Shown one piece after another: positions 1 to 13,400 of a DNA stretch of 64,000 nt. The notes below the pieces were generated by a model that had not been told where the DNA came from, ran no database searches, and worked only from the letters and a program-made list of their open reading frames with translations. The position numbers and the translations under genes are program-made. Source of the stretch: a virus. The stretch spans positions 18,492 through 82,491 of the IMG/VR virus record IMGVR_UViG_3300007609_000010. The stretch is one strand, 5' to 3'. Numbering within the stretch: position 1 is the stretch's first letter; the number at the start of each line of letters is the position of its first letter.

Positions 1-3000
1 AGTGATATTTGGGTATACGGAACTGATTCTAATGGGTTTGAAACAACCCTATGGACTAAACTGGACAGTGTGGAAGGCAACAACATAATTTATTCAAGCA
101 TTTTTGAAGACACAAAAAATGTTTATGCTGTGAGCACCAGAACAGACGACAGAATTAATTTGGTATTTTCAGACGGTGTGTTCGGCAATTTACCATCTGG
201 CAGTTTTCGTATATATTATAGAACATCTGACAATCGAAACATGGTTATAAATCCCAGTGCGCTTCAAAGCATTTCGGTTGAAATTCCTTATATCAGCAGA
301 ACAAACAAGCAAGAAGTTTTGACAATAGGGCTTAGCCTTAAAACAACAGTAAACAATTCCAGACCGAGCGAAACTAATTCGGACATCAAAGCAGATGCTC
401 CTGCAACATACTACACACAAAACAGATTGATCACAGCAGAGGATTATAATGTAGGACCTCTTGGTATTGATCAGGACATAATTAAAACCAAGACAGTTAA
501 CAGGATCAGCAGTGGCATAAGCAAATACCTAGACTTAAAGGATCCTACAGGAAAATATTCAACAACCAGTTTGTTTGCCACGGACGGTGTATTGTACAAA
601 CAAGAGTTCGTGGAAAAAATAAATTTTGATTTTGTTACACAAGCAGATATTGAAGGTGTAATTTATACGGAAATAGAACCGTTAATTAACAGCAATACTG
701 TTAAAGCATTTTATCAACAAAACTTCAATAGAAAAAATATTGAAGATCTAAATGCTACTTGGAGACAGGTTACAAACTCCACAAATAGAAGCACTGGTTA
801 TTTTCAAGAAATCCTAAACACTGCACAGCTATTCACAGCTGCTAACGGCACGCCTATTCAAGGTGCGGCAGTATATCCTGTTGCATCATATGCACAAAAC
901 AATTTAAGTTTCTTTGAAACCGGCGCACTTGTAAAATTTAAAGCGCCTAAAAATCAAAATCAAGTACAACAGTATTATCTAGAAGACGGAACATTAACCA
1001 CTTTGGCAACTGCTCCCGGTGCAAGCCTTTATAACTGGACAATAGTGCAATCAGTAAACAACGATGGAACTGCAATTGACGATAACGGATTTGGTCCAAT
1101 TGTGTTTAATGACATTATTGCAGAAGGGTCTGTGTTGGTTGAGATACTTCCTAGATATACTCGCAGCATTTCTTCAGATATCAAGCGACAAATAGTAGAT
1201 AGAGCATTTGCTTTTAGAGATTTTGGATTGCGTTACAGTCAAGAAGATCGCGAATGGAAGATTATAACCGCAGAAAATATTAATACCTATTCTGGATTTT
1301 CAAATCAAAATGCAGGAAACAACATCGGACAAAATCTTGACTCTAGCTGGATTTTCTATTTTCAAACAGACGGTAGCAAATACACAGTGTCCTATAGGAA
1401 TCTAAGGTATGTATTTGAAAGTGCCGACGAAGTAAAATTCTTTTTCGACAGTGCTGATAAAATATATGATCCTAAAACAGGACAAGTACAAAAAGACGTA
1501 ATTAAGGTTCTAAATATTAATACTCGTCCTAATGCAACACAGCCTTTCAATAAAGACTTTGACTGGAGTATTTCTGATGCATACAAAGATGCAGGCGGAT
1601 ACAACGACACTCGTAAAATTCAGTTGGCCCTGTTTGACAAAGACGATGACGGCATTGCTGACAATCCGGATATATTCAAAGACATAGTAGACGAGTTTAA
1701 TGTTCCTCTTGATAAAAGATTTATATTCCAACAGAGATATGCAACTTCTGACGGAGTAGACGATTATCGATATTTTGACAATTCTGACAACACTGTTAAA
1801 ATCAGACAAAATGAAAAAGATCCTATTAACCCTAGTGTTGAGTCAGAAGGACAAGTATTCTATTTTTCAGATTTTGATTTGTTCAAAGTGCTGAATAAGT
1901 CGCAAAATAATATGACAGTGACAACCGATTATCGTGCATTTGTAGGCAGAGATAAATTAAAGTTCCAATATGTTCATGTAGCCGATCAAAACTACAGAAT
2001 TGATCCGAGCAGAAGCAATATAATGGATACATATCTGTTAACAAAAAGTTATGACAGTCTAATGAGACAATTCCTGGACGGTGGCATAACTGAAAAACCA
2101 TTGCCACCTAGCACAGATGAACTATTTTCAACCTATGGCACAGCCTTAAATAAAATCAAAAGTATCAGCGACGAAATAGTATATCATCCTGTTAAGTATA
2201 AGATACTGTTTGGCGACAAAGCTGACAATAACTTGCAAGCCACATTTAAAGTTGTGAAAAACAGTGAAGTTTCTGTAAACAACAATGAATTAAAAGCAAA
2301 TATAATTGATTTAATAAACAGATTTTTCAGCATAGAAAATTGGGATTTTGGCGAAACATTCTACTTCCAAGAACTATCCACATACATAATGAATCAACTT
2401 ACTCCGGAGCTGGTAAGTTTTGTGATAGTCCCTACTCAAGCACAGCAAACATTTGGAAGTTTATTTGAAGTTAAATGCGAAAGTGATGAAATCTTTATAA
2501 ATGGTGCAACAGTAGACAACATAGAATTTATAGATGAACATTCAGCCAGTGCGTTGCAATCTACTGGCAGGGTGTTTACAGGAATCAGTGCGCCACAACA
2601 AGGTGTGATAACAAGAACAACTTCCTCACCGTCAATACTGCCAAGCTCAACTGTGTTAACAAATATAGATACTGGAAATACAGGAGGCACACTTGTTCCC
2701 TCAGCCGCTGTCGAAGAACAGTTAACTACCGAACTTGGTGATCCATTTGAAGGAGTGTTAGGAAATCTTGATCCGATTGATCCGACATATAGCCTAAGTG
2801 CACCATTGGTTGTAGATGAAGGAGATTCGTTTACAGTAAATCTTACAACAACTGATATTCCAGACGGAAGTGTCCTAAGTTATAATATTACTGGTATTTC
2901 TGCTAGTGACATTGGTGGTGAGCCATTAACTGGGCAATTTGTAGTTAATGCTAACAGTGCATTTGCTACATTTACTTTGACTAATGATTTAGGATTAGAA

Positions 3001-4404
3001 GGTCCGGAAAAATTTGTGCTCACACTGAATAATCAACAGGCATCTGTAGAAGTACAGTTCTTGGATACCAGTGTGCCAACAGACCCTGTTGATCCTACAA
3101 TTTTAGCAGTTTCTAACACAACTGGAACTTACCCAAGCCGGACTTCAATCATCGATACCAGTACAACTTTGAGATTTATTGCTGATGCTGATCCTTATCC
3201 TGCAAAAGCAGGAATCCCGTTAGTCAATGACGGTGTTACTGCTAGAGAATTTTCAGACAGCACTGCGTTAATCACTGATAAGACATATGACGTGACTTTT
3301 GATTTTAAAGCAGGTAACAATCTATACAATAGCACTAATGATACATTTGATACGCTACCATTACCTAATCCAGAAGTTCTGGGCACAAACTCGGTAGGAA
3401 TAATGCTTAACGGTGTTGTGTTCCACGGACCTGATTTTGTGTCTTCTACCTTGCCAGGCGGTAGCAATGTAGCAGAATCTGGGTTTGTTTGGAACTCTGT
3501 GTTTAACGGCAACCTATTTGGCGAAGACGGCGCCGGCGGCTATCCAGAAAGCAATGGTGAATATCATTATCATAATGGCAAGTTCTTATATAGAGCATGG
3601 AACAATGAAAAGTTTATTTCGTCCAGCAGTTATTTTGCTGACACTGCTAGCAACGACGGCGACAATCTTAGACACAGTGACGGCCATTCTAAGATAGTAG
3701 GATTTGCATTTGACGGATATCCCATATACGGACCATTTGGGTATACAATTCCTGGCGATAACACATCGGGCATAAGCCAGCAAAGTTCCAGTTACAGGAC
3801 TAAACCGTCGGCTGCATCTGGTAGAGGTTATTTGTACTCTGAATTGCCTGCAGGCACATTTGTACAGGACTATGAGTATATAGAAGGACTTGGGTCGCTG
3901 GATGAATACAACGGAAAATACTGTAAAACCCCTGATTATCCTGCAGGAACATATGCTTACTTCTTGACATTTGAAGATGGCGACTTAAACACACCAGTAT
4001 ATCCTTATATCGTTGGTCCTAGCACACGAGATCAAAGAACACCTACAGGAACAGTAACGCAATTAACAAACTTTGGACAAACCTATTCAATTGCAGTAAC
4101 CAACAATGGTGCAACTGCATATGTGTTAGCGGGTGCCGACAGAGCGGGATTAGTTGACGGCGAGAATCCTACGGTGACAGTTAATATAGGTGATACATTA
4201 GAGCTAAACATGAACACTGTTGGATACAGACTTTACATCAAGACAGCAGCAGTTATCGGAACAGGAAGCGCAGTTACAACTCCTGTTGTTAGCAGTAATG
4301 GTTCAGAGACAGGAACTATTTCTTGGACACCAGATACAGCAGGAACATATTATTATGTTGCTGAAAACAGCACAAGCATGATCGGCGAAATCATAGTACA
4401 ATAA
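1..4404 (+). CDS. Baseplate wedge protein, gp6-like, with C-terminal YHYH and cupredoxin-like domains (5' partial)
   Basis: The reading frame is open from base 1, so the gene begins upstream; a GTG at 70 is only an internal codon. The first ~850 visible codons resemble T4 gp6/gpJ-type baseplate wedge proteins, with motifs such as FSDGVFGNLPSG and PATYYTQNRLITAEDYN. gp6 forms the inner ring of the baseplate around the tail hub. After a linker, codons ~924-1027 look like a Calx-beta-type beta sandwich (VVDEGDSFTVNL, GLEGPEKFVLTL). Codons ~1050-1343 form a YHYH domain, with the motif YHYH near codon 1188 and a FAFDGYPIYGPFGY segment. The last ~105 codons resemble a small cupredoxin-like domain whose usual copper ligands are missing. 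T4 gp6 is 660 residues, so more than half of this protein is appended. The gp6 part is well supported; the roles of the added domains are inferred. The giant protein gene follows 13 bases after the stop. Confidence 0.8.
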   Translation, partial: SDIWVYGTDSNGFETTLWTKLDSVEGNNIIYSSIFEDTKNVYAVSTRTDDRINLVFSDGVFGNLPSGSFRIYYRTSDNRNMVINPSALQSISVEIPYISRTNKQEVLTIGLSLKTTVNNSRPSETNSDIKADAPATYYTQNRLITAEDYNVGPLGIDQDIIKTKTVNRISSGISKYLDLKDPTGKYSTTSLFATDGVLYKQEFVEKINFDFVTQADIEGVIYTEIEPLINSNTVKAFYQQNFNRKNIEDLNATWRQVTNSTNRSTGYFQEILNTAQLFTAANGTPIQGAAVYPVASYAQNNLSFFETGALVKFKAPKNQNQVQQYYLEDGTLTTLATAPGASLYNWTIVQSVNNDGTAIDDNGFGPIVFNDIIAEGSVLVEILPRYTRSISSDIKRQIVDRAFAFRDFGLRYSQEDREWKIITAENINTYSGFSNQNAGNNIGQNLDSSWIFYFQTDGSKYTVSYRNLRYVFESADEVKFFFDSADKIYDPKTGQVQKDVIKVLNINTRPNATQPFNKDFDWSISDAYKDAGGYNDTRKIQLALFDKDDDGIADNPDIFKDIVDEFNVPLDKRFIFQQRYATSDGVDDYRYFDNSDNTVKIRQNEKDPINPSVESEGQVFYFSDFDLFKVLNKSQNNMTVTTDYRAFVGRDKLKFQYVHVADQNYRIDPSRSNIMDTYLLTKSYDSLMRQFLDGGITEKPLPPSTDELFSTYGTALNKIKSISDEIVYHPVKYKILFGDKADNNLQATFKVVKNSEVSVNNNELKANIIDLINRFFSIENWDFGETFYFQELSTYIMNQLTPELVSFVIVPTQAQQTFGSLFEVKCESDEIFINGATVDNIEFIDEHSASALQSTGRVFTGISAPQQGVITRTTSSPSILPSSTVLTNIDTGNTGGTLVPSAAVEEQLTTELGDPFEGVLGNLDPIDPTYSLSAPLVVDEGDSFTVNLTTTDIPDGSVLSYNITGISASDIGGEPLTGQFVVNANSAFATFTLTNDLGLEGPEKFVLTLNNQQASVEVQFLDTSVPTDPVDPTILAVSNTTGTYPSRTSIIDTSTTLRFIADADPYPAKAGIPLVNDGVTAREFSDSTALITDKTYDVTFDFKAGNNLYNSTNDTFDTLPLPNPEVLGTNSVGIMLNGVVFHGPDFVSSTLPGGSNVAESGFVWNSVFNGNLFGEDGAGGYPESNGEYHYHNGKFLYRAWNNEKFISSSSYFADTASNDGDNLRHSDGHSKIVGFAFDGYPIYGPFGYTIPGDNTSGISQQSSSYRTKPSAASGRGYLYSELPAGTFVQDYEYIEGLGSLDEYNGKYCKTPDYPAGTYAYFLTFEDGDLNTPVYPYIVGPSTRDQRTPTGTVTQLTNFGQTYSIAVTNNGATAYVLAGADRAGLVDGENPTVTVNIGDTLELNMNTVGYRLYIKTAAVIGTGSAVTTPVVSSNGSETGTISWTPDTAGTYYYVAENSTSMIGEIIVQ

Positions 4405-4417
4405 GAGGTTATATTTA

Positions 4418-7400
4418 ATGTCATCAAACAGTCAAAACGAATTTGGAGCACCAACACAGGGAGAAAGCAATCGCACTAGTGCAAGATTTCTTCCTAGGTT
4501 TTTCAGATCGGAAGCTAATCTCAAATTTTTGCAGGCAACCGTTGATCAATTAACGCAACCAGGTGTTGCTGAAAAATTAGGCGGGTTCTTTGGAAGAAAA
4601 ATTGCCAAAGGTTATAGACCTGGAGATGTTTATGTAGGTGATGTTAACAGCCAACGAGAAAATTATCAACTGGAACCTGCTCTGGTTATCAAAAATGAAT
4701 TAGGTAATGTAACATATTATAAAGACTACAATGATTATATAAATTCGCTGTCGTTTTTCAATGTGAACACTGCTAACCACGACAAGTTGAATCGACAAGA
4801 AAGTTATCCGTGGAATCCCAACATTGACTGGGACAAGTTTGTAAACTTTCGTGAATACTATTGGCTACCGGACGGTCCCCTAAGTGTACCTGTAAGAGGA
4901 CAAGCTAGAGAAATCCAAAGCACGTTTACTGTTTCCGTTGAAGAAGCAGATGGAGATTTTTCCTATGTGTTTAATAATAAATTCACTCGCAACCCTAGCC
5001 TGAAGTTGTATAGAGGACAAACATACAGATTCGAAATTAACTGTCCTGGACATCCTTTTGCAGTAGCAGTTACTAGAAGTTTCACTCCAGGAAATGCAGT
5101 GGTCGTTGCAGGCAACGAAGGAATCAGACAAGACGGTCTGTTTGGCGCAGATTTATATGGCAATAATTATGACATAGGTGATTGGCTGGTGTTGCCAGAC
5201 AGCGGAAGCGTGACGTTCGACGATGATGAAAATGTGAGCACTCTTTATCCAGACGGTATAAGAAAACTGGGCGAAGGCGGAGAAGAAATTGCAAACGTTT
5301 ATATCGAACAAGGAGTCCTAGAGTTTACTGTGCCAGTAAATTCTCCAGATAGACTTTTCTACATATCTAAAAATGACATTGACGTTAGCGGCCTGTTCAA
5401 AATATACGACATTGAAGAAAACAGTTTTATTGATGTCGAAGAAGAAGTTATAGGCAAAAAATACTACACCAGTTCAAACGGTGTTGAGTTTACAAATGGA
5501 CTTAAGGTATTCTTCAGAGGAGTTACAGAACCCGTAACATATCAAGAAGGAGAATATTATGTCGAGGGTGTAGGTCATGCAATTAAACTGATACCTGCAG
5601 ATGACTTAGTAATCACACAAACATACAGTAACGATGTTTTGCAACCTTTTGACGAACAAGCATTTGACGAGATGCCATTCGGCGCGGCCAATTCTTATCC
5701 TGTGAAAAAAGACTATCTCACCATAAGTCGTGCCAGTAATGATCTTAATGCTTGGTCAAGATCTAACAGATGGTTCCATAGAGATGTAATAGAACAAAGT
5801 TATGTTTACAATGAAATACCAATTGATGTTGAAGAAACAGGAAAAGCAAAGCGTCCTATTATAGAATTTGAACCCGGGTTAAAACTTTATAATTACGGAA
5901 CATTTACAAAACAGAGTGTTGATGTTATAGATACATTCACCACTGATGTCTTTAGCACCGTCGAAGGCACAACTGGTTACAATGTCGATGGCGTAGAGTT
6001 GATAGCAGGTATGCGTGTGCTATTTGCCGCAGACACAGATATCATTGTTAATGGTGCAATATATGAAGTTAAATTTGTAAAAGTTGGAAACGAAGAAAGA
6101 ATTACATTTGTAGAGACCGCAGACAGTTTTCCTTTGGAAAATGAAAATGTCCTCGTAAAACAAGGCAATCAGTTCGCAGGAAAACTTTTCTTTTATAATG
6201 GCGAACGTTGGATTCAAGCGCAAGATAAATTAGATGTAAATCAAGCTCCGCTGTTCGATTTATGTTGTCCAGCAGGAAACTACTATAGTGATTTAGAAGT
6301 ATTTGATTCCTCAACGTTTACAGGATGTAAAGTATTCTCGTATAAAGAAGGAACAGGAACTAATGATACAGAATTAGGATTTCCGCTTACCTATCGCAAT
6401 ATTAATAACACAGGCGATATTCTTTTCGAATTCAACTTACTCACAGACAGTTTTACGGTGCAAAACGAAGATGAAATTGTCACTGTAACTACCGATACAT
6501 CATTTCTAAGATCTTATTCTACAAGGACTGATTTTGAGTATCGTAATGGATGGAGTACTACACCAGTTGTAAGTCGTCAAAAAGTTCTTAGACATTATGA
6601 TGCCACAGAATCTCAAACAAACAATTTTGAAATTGATGTATACAATAATGCAGGCGATCTAAATGATCTAAAGATTGCTGTTTTTGTAAATGAAGTATTC
6701 AAGCAACAAGGTCTGCACTATGAAATTGATAGGCTAAATGGCAGAGCTTATGTGCGCTTTCTAGATAACTTGGCACCAAACGATGTTGTCTTAATCAAAA
6801 GCACCAGTAGTACTGCAAAAAATGCCAACGGGCATTATGAAGTTCCGTACAATCTAGAAAGAAATCCACTTAATCAAAATATCTCAGACTTTACACTAGG
6901 TGAAGTTATAGATCATGTAGATTCTATGATAGAGGATATACCAGAATTTTCTGGGTCATATCCTGGTCGTAGTAATTTACGTGATGTAGGAAAACTAGAC
7001 GGATACGGAAAGCGTTTTCTTAAGCACGCTGGTCCTCTCAATCTTCCAATGTATAGCATAACCACAAAAGAATATAATATTGTTCGAGCTATAGAATATG
7101 GAAAAAACGAGTATACAAAATTTAAAAGAAACTTTTTGATTACAGCGGCTGATTTAGGAGTGGATGCAGAAATACCTGTTCATGTAGATGCAGTTTTAGA
7201 AGAACTAAACAAAGATAAAGTAAACACCCAGCCATTTTACTTTTCGGACATGTTAGGTTATAAGTCTAGTAACACAATATATTATAATGTAGTTGATAAC
7301 GAAAATCCTTACTACGGCTTACCTGACGAATTTAGTTTAAACAATCTTAATAACAAATCGATACTAATTTACCTTAATGGTAATCAATTAATTTTCAATA

Positions 7401-10400
7401 AAGATTATCAATTTACAGATGAACAATTTGCTTATATTCAAGCCGGGCAACAAATTGGGGATGAGATAGAAATAGTCGAATACGAAAGTACCGACGGCAG
7501 TTACATACCTCCTACTCCGACAAAATTAGGACTATATCCTAGATTTGAACCTGAGTTAGTAATTGACGAACAATGGCTAGACAATCAGCAAGATGTAAAT
7601 GTTACCCGACCATATGCCGTTTACGGAGAAAACCTAAACAATCATTTAGACAGGGGTTGGTTTTATCCTTTATATCTTGATAGAAAAACAGCAAAAACTG
7701 ACGATCCTGACGAAAGCGTAATTCAAATAATGTTTAAAGGGTCTAGCAGAATATTTTATGCCCCCGCAAGTAAAATAAATCTAGGAACATCAGTTCCGCC
7801 TGAACAGTACACAGAGTTTCCTATAGGAGCTACATTTGTTAAAGGCCACGATGGCAGTTTATTTAAATGTTATAAAGACTATAGAGATCTATTATTACTA
7901 GAATTAGAAACAAGAATCTATAATAACATTAAAGTCGATTATGATAAAACACAAATTAATATACATTCATACGTTGGCGGCAGATTTAGAGACACAGGGT
8001 TATCAAATGCAGACATTGACAGAATATTAATTAAAGATTTTGCCGACTGGAATAGAGTAGCAAACATTGACTATACTGCAAACACTGTGTTTCAGAATCA
8101 AGATCAATTTTCATATAATTATAGCACAGCTGGTTCTATTGTGGATAATAATTCTTTACCGGGATATTGGAGAGCTGTTTATAAGGACGCATTTGACACA
8201 GATCGTCCGCATACTCATCCTTGGGAAATGCTAGGGTTTTCAATAAAGCCTGTTTGGTGGGACGAAGTATACGGCGTTCCTCCTTACACTAGTAATAATA
8301 CAATACTATGGAACGATTTGCAAGAAGGAATAGTTCGCGAGCCAGGCAAAGGAGTAGTGATTAAAAGCGATTATGCACGACCAGGACTTGTTAATTTCCT
8401 ACCGGTAGACAATCAAGGTCAATTAAAGGCGCCAATAAACGCCAACTATGCCAAAAACATAGTGCTTAGAAATACGGACGACAGTTTTGAGTTTGGCGAT
8501 CAAGCACCGGTAGAAAGTGCATGGCGCCGAAGCTCCGAATACCCATTTTCTTTAATTAAAGCCATTATGTTAAATCGTCCAGCAGATTTTATAGGTAAAG
8601 CATTTGATGTTGCTCGTATTTCTAGAAATTTGGCGGGACAGTACATTTATTCCGAAACCGGTAAACACTTAGAACTAGATAAATTGGTATTCCCTAATAC
8701 ATATCAAGACAATAGACGAATTCCTGCTAGCGGGCTTGTCAATTACATTTATAACCTTGTTGGCAGCAATGTATTGACAGTATACGAAGATTATAAGAAC
8801 AATATAAAGAATATTAGAAACCAACTGGGGATAAAGTTAGCAGGATATACTGACAAACAAAAATTAAATTTGCTTTTACAAAGCAAAAGTCCCAGCGAAG
8901 AAAACGCACAAGGAATATTTATTCCAGAAGAAAACTATGATGTGTTTTTGAATGTATCTAGTCCTGTGGACAATGTAAATTACAGCGGAGTGTTAATAGA
9001 AGTTAGGCCAGACGGATATATTATTCAGGGTTATAATGCAGATACTCCTATGTTCCGTTATTATACACCTGTCGGCAAGCAAGGAGACATCACAGTGGTA
9101 GCAGGCGGCGAATCTGCAAATGTTGTGCAATGGCAACCGAACAAATTGTATGTAAATGGACAGATTGTAGAAAATAATTTCTCATATTTTAGAGTTACAC
9201 AAGATTTCACCAGTGGTCCTGCTTTTTCAGACGACAACTTGGCTAAATTGCCAGAACTGCCTATTACAGGCGGCCAACGTGCTCAAATTAAAACAGGATT
9301 CAACAAGTCTAGGGTATTAGAATTAAATTACGGTGCAAAATTAAAAACTGTTCAGGAAGTAGTAGATTTCTTACTTGGATATGGAGAGTATCTAAAAGAC
9401 CAAGGATTCCGGTTTGAGTACTTTGACCAGAATTATCAAAGAGTAGAAGATTGGAAATCAGCCGCTAAAGAATTTTTATTCTGGAGCTCACAAGGGTGGG
9501 CCGCTGGTACAGTGATTGGGCTTAGTCCAAGTGCTTACGAAATACAATTTAGACGTGATTTTGCTGTAGTTGATGATATATTTGACAACTTTTATAGATA
9601 CAGTTTGTTGGCTGAAAATGGAAACCCTCTAGAACGCAGATTTAGTAATGTTCTTAGAGAAAAAAATTCCTTTAATTTATCAGTTTCACAAACTGATAAC
9701 GGTATCTACAATCTTACATTGCCCACTGTGCAAAAAGAACATGTTATATTATTGGACAACGAAACTATCTTTAATGATATTCTGTATCAACCTTACTCAG
9801 GTTATAGACAGGAGAGAATAAAAGTTCTTGGATACAGGAGTGACAACTGGGACGGCAGTTTAAACATCCCTGGATTTGTTTTTGACGATGCAACAGTTAC
9901 AGAATGGGAACCATGGCAAGATTATTCAATCGGTAGCCTGGTTAAGTATAAAGAATTTTATTATGTGTCGTTGTATCAAGTATATGGCAGTGCTGAATTT
10001 AATCCTAACTTTTGGAGTCGTCTAAGCGAAAAGCCAGAATCACAGTTAATGACTAACTTTGACTTTAGGGTAAACCAATTCGCAGACTTTTATGATGTAG
10101 AAAGTATAGGCTTTGATGAAGATCAGCAACGTCTTGCACAACATCTCATTGGCTACCAAAAACGAGATTACTTAGCCAACATAATCAATGACGAAGTTAG
10201 CCAATTTAAATTCTATCAAGGATTTATTCAAGATAAAGGAACTAGAAATTCTATTGATAAACTGTTTAATTCTCTAGAAGGTCAAACTGAAAGTTTAGAC
10301 TTCTATGAAGAGTGGGCAGTCCAGTCGGGATTTTACGGAGACTTTGACAAAATTAAACAGGTTGCTATTCCTCTGCAAGAAGACAAAATGTTAGAAACTC

Positions 10401-13400
10401 CGCAAGGCATTGAACTAGTGGATTACATACCGCAAGGTGTGTTTGATACCACTTATAGAGTGCGTCCCTTCCAATTAGAAAATAAACCTGCAGATTTCAC
10501 AGTAAATTGTTTTCCTACCACTAAGCTTCAGGAGTATGTGCTCACAGGTGGATATGTTCACGAAGACGATGTTGATTATAAAATTCAAACTATAAGTGAA
10601 CTAGAAACAGTTGATAATAATCTTATCTCTATAGGGGAGTATCTCTGGGTAACAGACGAAGAACCAAACAATTGGAATGTTTACAGGGTATTAGAATCGT
10701 TAATAACAATTAACTCGTTTGCAATAAATGAAGATCTTAATGAACTGGGACAAACAATTGCAACTGTTGAATTTAGCGGAGCCGAAGTTGATATAATTGC
10801 AGGCGATGTAATCGCAATTAACGATGCTCAACTTTATAATATTCTTGGGTTCTTTATTGTAGACGAAATAGATTCCTCTACTTGCACATTGGTAATTCCT
10901 GAAGAAAACAATTTTAAGGATTTTGTAGACGAAAGTTTTGCGTGTGTTGTTTTAAAGTCTGCAAGGGTTAGCAACTTTACAGAATTTAACACAGTGGCAG
11001 AAACTTTCGATTTAGACAGTCAGAAAATCTGGATTGATTCCTACGAAGGTCCCGATCTTTGGGCCGTTCTTCAAAACGAGCCTGTGTATGAAAACACATA
11101 TGAGCTGTTAAATCCTGCCGACGTTGCAGAATCTACTGAAATATTTGATGAAACACAGTTATATGCTAAAGATTTTGCAACCAGTTTAGATAATAAGTTA
11201 TTGTTTACCAGCGCCCCGGGACTAGATAACGGAGTAGTATATCTATACAGAAGAGATCAAGACGTAGACGAACCTATTCTGTCACAGACAATTAATAATC
11301 CTAATCTTAATTTTGATGGTACGGAATCTAAGTTTGGTGAATCCGTAGCAGTGACAGAAGACGGCGAATATGTTGCAATTGGTATACCAGATGCAAGCTC
11401 AATTAAAACAAAGTATCAAGGAATTTACAGAGTTTCTCAAGATTATAACAAAGGCGACATTGTAAAGCACAAAGGAAGTCTATGGCAAGCAGTTCGTCAA
11501 GTGTTTGGACAGCAGTCTAACAGACAATATAGTACCTTTGATAGCTATATTGACATCGATGCTAGAACATTCGAAGACTCTAGTGTAATTAAGTTGTTAT
11601 TGACAGGTTCACCTGGATTGCAAAATCGTCAGGTAAACCACTTCTTGGTTAGAGCTCCTGCAGATATGTATCTAGGATCTAAGATAGGTGATCAATTAAA
11701 ATTAGAATGGAACGAGTTTACGTACTTGAATGGTGATATTAATACACCTTATTATCCGTGGAATAATTCTATACCTGAACTAGGGTATAACAGTTCTACA
11801 GATAATATCTTTATAGAAGACTTCCACGAAATTAAAGGTAAGATTGACAAAGTTCTGATACTGCCAGAATATAAGAGAGCTGTTCAAGTTGGTGATCAAG
11901 TACAAACAGAAACAGGATTTGCAGATGTAGCTTATGTTGATATATCAGCAGGCACAATGGTATTGTATATTAATAATCTGCGAGGTTCATTTAGCTCTGC
12001 CGATACATTGCAGTTCTTTGACTTCAATACAGCTATTACAGAAGAAGTTGGAGAGTATACAGAAGTAGATTATGGGTTCACAGATGACTTTAATGGATTT
12101 TGGATTGTGCAACTGGACAGCAGTGATAGCGGGTTTGCATTTAATGAGAATAATTCTAATTACGATAATGGAACAACATTTTATGAAGTAGGAACTGGCT
12201 TGGTAATTGCCGATGTTATACAAAGCGAAGAGTTTGATTCAGCCGGCCGCGAACGTAATCTGTATTTCAACGTTATCGACAGTATTAAATCTATAGGAGC
12301 AGTTCCCAGTAATAATCTAAAATCCAGCATGATACACAACCTGGGTGACAAATATATGGTGAGAATGTCACCGGAGATGACTGCTGAACTAGAATATAGA
12401 TTTGCAAAGCGTAAACAAAATTTAAATGCAACATTTGGAGACACACCGGCTGTTAAGGATAGTCTAAATGGTTCATTTATTAATCTTGTATTAGGCGAAT
12501 ACGATGAAATATATGAGGATAGCGACGATTATCTACCAATAAGTTCAAGACCCCAAATCAGATTTAATTTGTTTGACTATGTAGGATCTCCGTTTTATAA
12601 TGAAGCAGACGATGCTGGTTTATTTTTCCAAGCTGTAAATGGTCGTAAGACTGTGACAGACCTTTGGGACGGATACATTGATGTGACTCTTAAAGAAGTA
12701 GATCCTGAAACTGGAAACCTTTATAGATTTAAAGCAAATGATACTATAAGCGATGTTCAAAGACCTTTTGACATATTCCAAAGACCTAGTGCAGTTCCAT
12801 TTAACACAATACCTGAAAATATAGCTGTAGTTACATCAGTTAAAGATAACATTGATGGAAGATTTGACAGGCAACGATTGTATATAAAAATTAAAAGCGG
12901 CGCATGGGAATTAGAAAACAATATTGCACAGATTGAGTTAGAAAGGCGTAGAGAATTTGATGCCGATAGAATAATTGGCGAAATAGAAAACTACGCCAAC
13001 GATGTAATTGTTCCTAGTCGTTTTATTGGTAAATTTATGGTCATTGACAGTGCCGATTTAGGCACAGGGTCAAATTATGTTTTGGAAAATGCTGAATATT
13101 TCATTACTACTGAATCCTTAAATGAATTAGGTGCAGATTCTGTACCTAGCGTGCCTAGCAGTCTAAATAGAGATTATGAACAGGTGTACAATATAACAAC
13201 TAACAACGGGGGTACACCGGGCAAAGCTAACGAAGGATGCGTGGCAATTTTCCAAAGATCCGGACCGGATAATTATAACCTAAGCCGAATTATAGTAAGC
13301 GAGCAAAACTTCGGAGTGTTAAACAATCGTTTCGGAAAAAATGTTAAGTTTGTTAAAAATGGATTGCAGTATAGACTGAGCGTGGCCAGCGACGGAGACT

